DNA from: Pseudeuparius sepicola
Taxonomy: Eukaryota; Arthropoda; Insecta; Coleoptera; Anthribidae
Direction of reading: 5' to 3'
Assembly: GCA_963920635.1 (NCBI GenBank)
Contig: OY987300.1
Location: 57,929,415-57,993,414 of the forward strand
DNA: 64,000 nucleotides
Shown: positions 57,161-64,000 of the stretch, piece after piece
Numbering within the stretch: position 1 is the first letter of the stretch
How the letters are laid out: each line of letters begins with the position of its first letter
Program-made: the position numbers and the translations under genes
The notes under the pieces: generated by a model
The model's database searches: none
What the model saw: the letters and a program-made list of their open reading frames with translations, nothing else
What the model was told of the DNA's origin: nothing

Positions 57161-59219
57161 TAATAAAATATGATGATAAAATCGTTTATTTAAAGTATAT
57201 ATTTATATTTAAATAAAAATTTGGGGATTTCACTGTATTTCTATTAGTCCTCCTTGGAAAAATATATTTAATTTTAACAAGTAATTGTACGCCTCCTCCA
57301 TCCTTAATTAATTTTGCTTTAAACAACAAGTTGAAGCCAGGGGCGGCGACTAAACAGGAGCAATAGGGCCAATGCACCCATAAAGATCATATGAATGGGT
57401 GCATTGCACCCTTAGAAACAAGTAGTAACAAAAATCACACACTTTAATTTTTTTTGAAATATGCTATGTCTCTGTATTGCCTGATGAATCCATCCTCTAA
57501 TCGCCGCTCGTCGCTCAAACAATAAAAGCTTATTTTTTCATTATTAATTATGTAATAATATGTTTATTTGTTATTGTTTTGCTTCAGTTATGAGAATTGT
57601 TTTTTTGTTATTTGGAAAATATATTTTACTTGTGACAGTTTACTTTTCTTGCTAAGAGTTTACTCGCAAGTGTTAATCGTCAATACTTTATAAATTTACT
57701 TTCTAAGTTCAAGTAAATACTCGTGGTGTTACCTATCAATCTTAAAGCAGACTTTATTGACTTCCTAAAATAAAGTAAAGATTCCTCAAAGATATCTAAA
57801 TTATGGCAGTGCTTAGCAACTTGCAGAGTAATGAAGAGAATGGTATGTATACATTAAAATTCTAGAATATCGTGAGTTATTTGATATTTCACAGGAATTC
57901 TCAAAATAAATATATATATGTATGAATTTTAGTAATATATGTATAAAATGACAATTAATATTGTAACATTTTAATGTGAAATTATTTTGGTTACATCAAA
58001 AAAAATTTGTTATTACATTAATCGTCTATTTTTTATTAGGTGTGTCAGATCCACAAATCCAAGTTAAATAGATTTAGTACAAAATTTGAAAATTAATGCT
58101 TCAAAAAGGGTACCAGATATTGGTATAAAGTTTTTTTTTTACGAACAACCTGGCTATACTATGTATAATGATATCTTAGGCAAAGCATAATCGACTCTCT
58201 AAAAAAGATACTCCGGAAAACCCGATTTTTTCGAATTTTGGCCCCATTTGGTGAACACATTGTATAACTTAGAGTAATGAAATTGTGCACAAAAGGTTTT
58301 GAACTAAAGCCAATTCGATGGCACTATCAAATTTTTTTCGTAAAAATGCCTAATATGGTTTAATGATTTGTGAGGGTGTTCTTTGAATAACAGTAGGCCA
58401 CGGAATAGGACTATTTCAAAAAAGTATAATCCAGTATAACGAGTACAGTGTAACACATTGTTCACACATCCTCCCCCCCCCCCCCAAGGCAAGTCTAAAC
58501 TATTTTTAAGAGTACCTATATTTTATATAATTATTAACCACTTTTAACTTAGATATTTAACGTTAATCTGCATACTGTAGTTTGCGTTAATATTATTAAT
58601 AGGTATTTTTTTATGGCGCAGTTTATGTACTTTGTTAAAGTTTTGGCAATTTGATTTTGTAAAAAATAGAAATAAAGTTTGTTTTACTATAAAAGGGTTT
58701 TTCTATGACAGTCTCCCAAATCATAATCCTGGATATGCCAATATAAACGGTTTCTATGTTTCAATAACCTTTATAGTGAAATATATTTTAATTTGGTTTC
58801 CTTTGACGAAGGCGGAAATTGCGCGTAGTACTTCTTGTATTAATGCAGGGGGAGCTCACAACCTACTCCATTTAACCATAGGCTCAACGGGGTCTGATCT
58901 TTGTCTCTATATGAAGCCCTAAAATAATGGCTGGTTGGGAGTTTCGGTGATGGTTAGGACAGAAAAATATTATTTCGACTGTATTATCTAGTGAGAAGCT
59001 CAGTTCCAAAAATCGTCCATGAAAACTAAGAGTGCAGTTATGTCGAAGATGACAGATGACGAAATGTTCTCACCCCCTAACTAAGTACTCTGTTTTGGAC
59101 ATCAGGGGTTGCTTCGAGTACCTACTCAGAGTGCAAGATCTACTTAGGTGTTGTACATCTACCACTTCCTAATTATTCTCTGAATGTAATATTTGTTTGG
59201 AATGAAATTTTCTTATTCA
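57161..59219. other. Non-coding, nothing recognised
   Basis: AT-rich. A poly-C run lies at 58472-58485. No supported gene. Confidence 0.45.
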
Positions 59220-59530
59220 AATGAAGCAGCTTCTGTCTCCGAAGGGAGCCCCCGCCAAGGCATCTTCTCCCCTTTTAATTACGGTCCGGCCCGCTAAGCG
59301 CCTAATCCTGCCACACCTGCGGGCGGTCCAAGGCGCGCCAGGGGGCCCGCGATCATCGTGCCAATCCCTCGGGTTCTCCCTGATAAATCGGGGAGCGAGA
59401 AAACCGGAGGAGGGGGGGAGACGCCACCACCTACCACCTCCGCGGGGGTCTCCCGATCGACCGGCGCCCCTGGAGCGATGGCTTGCAGTGGCGGAGAAGG
59501 CGAGGGGAGAAAACTATTCGTAAATGTACG
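59220..59530. other. GC-rich island
   Basis: Strongly GC-rich and CpG-containing (GGCGCGCC, CCGCGGGGG) within AT-rich DNA. Several overlapping open frames of 79-105 codons on both strands are expected from composition alone. Could be a regulatory island, a promoter or an exon; no domain is recognisable. Confidence 0.4.
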
Positions 59531-59824
59531 CAAACCAATATTGTCACCAATATTTATTAAACGACCGAGCAGCTTTTCGCTACATAATTACCTACTATAT
59601 ATCTATCTCATCTTAGCGCTCTGGCGGTCTATAATGCAAACTCTGGAAACTCTCACTCTCCTGGGCGTATCTTAGCTGACCAAGATGTAAGCTTTCATTC
59701 CATTGGACTCACGCCAGACCAAAGAATAACAAGCAATCTTCAGTTTTTATCCTGGACACTCCTGATTGAGTGATCTAAAATCTTCACTGTCGCGCGATGG
59801 AATTCAAACGATTATTTACCTTGA
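59531..59824. other. Non-coding, nothing recognised
   Basis: No supported feature. Confidence 0.4.
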
Positions 59825-60085
59825 GTTTGTGGATCTCATGATAAAGATAGACGATCAATGAAATAACAAAAAATGTTTGTTTTGTCCAACGGGAATAACA
59901 TAAAATTCCAAAATGTTAGGAGATTTTTTGATACTCTCGAAATAAAATAAGGATTTTGGGAAAATCTCTTAACATTTTGGAATTTTATTATGTTGTTCAC
60001 TTGGTTAAAACAAAAACATTTTATTTATTTAGTTATTGCATCTATCATGACTTACCATAAGAGATCCACAAATTAAAATTAAATA
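59825..60085. mobile_element. ~260-bp fold-back element
   Basis: Arms 59829-59935 and 59960-60080 are imperfect reverse complements (AAAATTCCAAAATGTTA near the loop, TTTGTGGATCTC at the ends). Confidence 0.75.
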
Positions 60086-60589
60086 AATTAGGTATGTAAA
60101 AAAATTGAAAATGGGATATTCTAAGAACGGAAAATATAATTTACGCAACTGGCGACACTGGCGTGCGAAGCACTTCATAAGCGCACGATTGACAGAATTT
60201 TGACGAAGCCGAAAACCGAGTCAAAATATTCGGGTGAGCTAAAGGCGATTTGCACACGAGTTGCAGACAATATTTTTTCTACAACCGTTTTAAGTACCTA
60301 TATAAAAACCAAGCTGAAGTCGTTCTAAACAACTCTACCAATAATTGTAATTTAAATAATTATTGACCTTCGAGAATGGTTGTCACTTATATGGCGACTT
60401 TTCTTCTTCTCCACGTCAAATGCCCGAAATCATGGTATGCAAAGCCTATTATGTGCATTGATAACAATTATTTAGTGTGTAGTTTTGTTGACGGTTGTAG
60501 AAAAAGATAATGGTACATTATTTCATAGGTATAAATCGTCGTGACGAGCAGATTTCAAAAATGCAAAACTATATATAGGTTATTCATTT
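60086..60589. other. Non-coding, nothing recognised
   Basis: No supported feature. Confidence 0.4.
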
Positions 60590-62290
60590 ATATTTATTTA
60601 TTTTTTATTTATTTATTTGATTTGGGGTACATACATTAGGTAATCTACACACATTAGGTAATCTATAATCTCTAAATGTAGGTATGCCTAAACTTTAACA
60701 CAGCTCAATTAATTTATAAAATTGACTGACAATGAGGTAGACACAAATAAATTATTTACATAAACATATACTTACTAAGTATGCTAGAAATTTATTTTTC
60801 AACTTGTTTTTTTAAATTAATGGCCAAAATGTCAAATTCGGAACAACAATCATTTGGTAGTTGATTTCATCATTCTATAAAATGGGGAACAGTTTGTATG
60901 TCTTGTGGGGATGCGAAATAAAAAGTGATTTCTGAGATTAATGTTACACTGAGTATTAAATGATATATGTGACAACAGTTGAGAAGAATCTATTTTATTA
61001 TATTTATTATTTTGTGGATAGTGAGGATATTTGATCCTTCCGTCTATTCTCCAAAGTTGGTATTTTAAAGTGTATCCAAAGCAACTAAGTATAATCGTTT
61101 GTTACAATATTGTAATTTTCCATGAAAGACAGTTTTTTTAAGAACTTTTCTTGGACACAAATTTTAATTTTGGAAAAACATATGCATAATTATTGTAACG
61201 ATATAATTTACGTGAGAATCAAAAATTAATTTGCTGTCAAAGATCACTCCAAGATCTCTAATGTCGTTTACTCTTTTTAGGACTTTGTTATCTAGGGAAT
61301 AATTAAATGGGCTTAACCATTTCTGGTAAAAGTAACATTGCATTTTTCTAAATTTAGAAACAGGTCATTTTCCTTGCAAGGCCTGTCTAAACAGCTCAAT
61401 TCTTGTTGTAATCCTAGGCAATCATTTATAGAGTTATTGCTTTTATACAGTGCCCGCCAAAAAGTCTGCACCATATGGGAAAAATTATTAATTAAATAAA
61501 TTATTAATTAATATTTTGCCCTTTGTTGCCCTTTTCCGTATTTGTTAATCCATAAAAGTCGATCCTATGCAATTTAAAACACTCATTGACTGAATACATA
61601 CTGCATAATACTTAGTTTACGGTCTAAATATCCTTCTTTTCCTTTTTTTTGCAAAAAAATTAAAATGAGGGCTTGTTGAAGAAGCACGCTTGGTGTAAAA
61701 CTGATCTCATTTTTACAGATAAATTCGATTTACAAACTTCTTTCTATAGTAAATGGTTGTAAAAACACACAAATATTTCTGTCATGCTGATCTTATCAGA
61801 AATATCTAGAAAATTTAAAATATTATGTCCAATAATATCCAACAAAGGGCAAAATACGAAAATCGTATTTGCATGCATAGGGGTATAAAATTGCGGAAGA
61901 AACATATCTTTCTTATGACTTTTTTCGAAATTCGGTTAAATAAGCCCATTTTTCTGACATTTTTTTCATTAATGTCAAATTTGACATATAAAAGAGACTA
62001 CGTCACAACATTTGATTATGTCAATTTTGGTTCTAGAGCAAGCAAAACCTGATGCCGCAAACAAATTTTCCGTAAGTTACTTATTAAAAATTTTTCCCAT
62101 AAGGTGCACACTTTTTGGCGGGCACTGTATACCTCCAGGTCATCCGCGTATTGTAAAAATTAGAAGAACTGAAACGTTCTGATATATCATTTATGTAAAT
62201 TACAAACAACAAAGGACCAAGATGATTTTTGTTCGACTGGAGAGTGACGAGTCTGAAAGGCAAATTAAATTCTACTGATGGGTGATGCAT
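60590..62290 (-). pseudogene. 5'-truncated LINE (Jockey/CR1-like), split by a MITE
   Basis: Minus strand in order: HLGPLLFVIYINDI (about 62220) and the catalytic YADD (about 62152). After the inserted MITE come DCLGLQQELSCLDRPCKEND, LFLNLEKC (about 61390) and RVNDIRDLGVIFDSKL (about 61240), then the C-terminal FLFRIPTRHTN...FYRMMKS (about 60900). These are motifs C-E of a LINE RT plus the typical C-terminal tail. Frameshifts and stops are present, so it is dead. A TAAA-rich stretch at 60590-60625 is the likely 3' tail. The endonuclease and earlier RT are missing (5' truncation). Confidence 0.85.
61448..62127. mobile_element. 680-bp MITE inserted in the LINE, TA target duplication
   Basis: Ends CAGTGCCCGCCAAAAAGT and an exact mirror, TA on both sides (61446-61447, 62128-62129). 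The LINE frame resumes on either side. The interior has no recognisable transposase. Confidence 0.9.
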
Positions 62291-62582
62291 GTTTTCTTTA
62301 ACGAAGTGGATCAGTACATTTTACCAATTTAGATATACGGTTATCAAAATTACACAACATAAAATTTTTACTTTAAAAACATTAAGTTTGTTTTGTCTCT
62401 GATATCACTCTATTCACTCGCATCAAAGCTTTAAGTCATTCTCGTGGTTGTTACAATAAATATCTTCCGTAATAAACTATATCCAGTAAAAGCGAGAGTG
62501 AAATACTGCATAGGCCACACGAGTTAAGAACAGTTAATTCGCAACCTTCATAGCCCTTATCAGTCACGTAGGTTTTTACTTA

Positions 62583-62690
62583 TAATAATAATAATAATTC
62601 TCACCCTCACAATACTCCAAACTAGGAGTACCCCGCAGAAGCAACTGAATGCTTGTGCCGGGGAATGATATACAATTATTGATACCTACT
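62583..62690 (-). repeat. Dispersed repeat 3' end with (ATT)n tail, copy 3
   Basis: Inverted relative of 9045-9165 and 20203-20325. Confidence 0.75.
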
Positions 62691-63780
62691 GTCTGTTGTT
62701 GTGCAGGTTGTTATTATACTGTGGGACTTCTGGGTATTGGCCAAGCATGCTTTTTTATTATAACATATCTGGGCGTATAGATTATAGGGAGTTGTCGTTG
62801 ATTGAAATTTTTGAATATTATGTCACTCAACGGTATTGTCTATAAATAGATATTTCTCAGATCGGCATTTGCGGCAGGTTGCCCATTATTTTGTTCCATG
62901 CGGCGGAGCCTATTTACCATAATGGCGGCCGGCATGAGACCCTGCATTTTCCATTTTCTACACGCACTTTTTTTTCCAATTAGGAAGTTAAATCACACGT
63001 AAAGCGAACCATCTCCGCGTTCTCAGTTCATTAGCCGATACCAGGCGTTCCAGCCGGAATTTTTCTCGAAAAAAAACTTATAAAGTATACCCATTATTCC
63101 GATAGCTGTAATGTGGTAGCCCGAGACCGGGCAATTTGGAACCGCTTGTATGCATTTTTCATCTGGGCCCCGCTCACAATTATAGCTGCAGCGGCGTGGT
63201 TGATCCACACTATTATCAAGACGAAAACGACGTGGAATAATCGCCTTCGATTAACGTGGATCGCTACTAAGAAAAAAAGACGTCACTCGAATCTGATTAA
63301 CTTTAATTAAGATAGTTTTGTCCGGTTTGTTATTTATTAGTACATGGTTTTGTTTCGAGGCTCTCCTGTAATTAACCGGCATGATTTAGGGTCGAGCTAG
63401 CGCGGACCAAGACTAGTGGATTCCTTCATACGTGTGACGAAAAACAGGGCTGAAAGTATCATTTTTATCCGCCGTTTATTATCGGAGGATATAATCCTTC
63501 GAATCAGTTTCCCTCATTAATGTAATTGAAAGCTTTAACGCATATTCGAAATCATGATATTTCTAGATAGTACAGTATCTTCATATTTTGTTATGCAAAG
63601 GTGGAATATTGAGTACTCATTCCTTACATTCCAACTAGGTAATTAATGATAAATTGCTTCCCAAACAGAAAAATGGGCTAATGCAAATTTGGTCAGAAAT
63701 TTTACTTTAATTAAACACCTTAAATAAACTATAGATACCTTATCATAATATAATTAAACTCTCAATTTCTTTAAGGGAGT
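62691..63780. other. Non-coding with GC-richer patch
   Basis: 62860-62960 and 63110-63270 are GC-richer (ATAATGGCGGCCGGC), without a domain or repeat match. Confidence 0.35.
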
Positions 63781-63781
63781 T

Positions 63782-63979
63782 GGTTAGTTTACATACTAAC
63801 CAACGAGATTTTATGTATTGTTAGCAATATTAAGTTCACACTTTATCCAACAACTGTGGATAGTTTATAAACTAGCCAAAAAAAAACAACAGTTAATTTC
63901 TGTAATTTTCTTGTGGTTTGTACTTTAGCGATAAATCTGATATAGTTTGTAAACTAGCTGGATAGTATACAAACCAACC
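63782..63979. repeat. Four copies of a ~20-bp palindrome at the window edge
   Basis: GGTTAGTTTACATACTAACC (63782), GGATAGTTTATAAACTAGCC (63858), TATAGTTTGTAAACTAGCT (63941) and GGATAGTATACAAACCAACC (63960). The arms are conserved and the centre varies; the series may continue past the window. Confidence 0.75.
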
Positions 63980-64000
63980 AATATTCGTAGCTATTTTATA

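Noticed and set aside
59221..59675. Overlapping open frames of 79-105 codons on both strands
   Set aside because: High GC makes stop codons rare; frames overlap on both strands and show no domain, so I do not call a gene.

Overview
This window looks like repeat-dense intergenic (or intronic) DNA from an arthropod, most likely an insect. The base composition is AT-rich, introns and splice sites are present in the mobile elements, and the element repertoire (Penelope, DIRS, P/THAP, DD41D-type mariner relatives, hAT, Jockey/CR1-like LINE, Ty3/Gypsy) is typical of large insect genomes. I recognise no host protein-coding gene. Every convincing coding segment belongs to a mobile element, and only the DD41D transposase and the DIRS genes look intact. 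All calls come from reading the sequence by eye; no search or folding program was run.

Region 1 (about 0.5-4.6 kb) is a ribozyme/Penelope cluster. A 326-bp repeat occurs in direct copies (about 586-1368) and then in inverted copies (1369-2441). Each complete copy carries a compact type I hammerhead ribozyme, seven in total. The array ends 85 bp from a Penelope-like GIY-YIG remnant (2526-3215), which is followed by three Penelope-style degenerate hammerhead cores. An excellent isolated hammerhead lies at 21131-21197 (minus).

Region 2 (about 4.6-29.4 kb) has no recognisable host gene. It holds GC-richer blocks, a degenerate ~105-bp minisatellite with eight copies of a GCAATC/GATTGC palindrome (6.1-7.6 kb), decayed IS630/Tc1/mariner-type transposons (8.1-9.0, 13.97-16.23, 17.78-18.63 kb), several MITEs with TA target duplications, a duplicated GC-rich ~250-bp element (16.97 and 25.25 kb), a Ty3/Gypsy gag/PBS remnant (26.05-26.75 kb) and terminal-inverted-repeat elements.

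Region 3 (29.9-42.7 kb) is a four-level nest. A P-superfamily (THAP) transposon of 11,728 bp (29983-41710) sits inside one monomer of a 260-bp tandem repeat whose neighbouring monomers preserve the empty site. The P element contains, in an intron, a 2,313-bp DD41D transposon with 534-bp terminal inverted repeats and an intact spliced transposase. In its last exon it contains a complete-looking DIRS retrotransposon (36229-41076) with gag (one intron), RT/RNase H/methyltransferase-like pol, tyrosine recombinase, inverted termini and an internal complementary region. Removing the DIRS unit leaves the P reading frame continuous.

Region 4 (42.7-64 kb) holds two diverged copies of a ~100-bp non-coding block 1.4 kb apart, tRNA-derived palindromic repeats (45.0-45.8 kb), mariner, Tc1-like and LINE remnants (46.7, 48.7-49.4, 50.5-50.7 kb), TIR elements (52.6-53.5, 53.9-54.3, 54.5-55.0 kb), an Ac-like hAT element with an 8-bp target duplication (55312-57152), a GC-rich island (59.2-59.5 kb) and a LINE copy split by a TA-flanked MITE (60.6-62.3 kb). 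A cluster of about 20-bp palindromes runs to the window edge.
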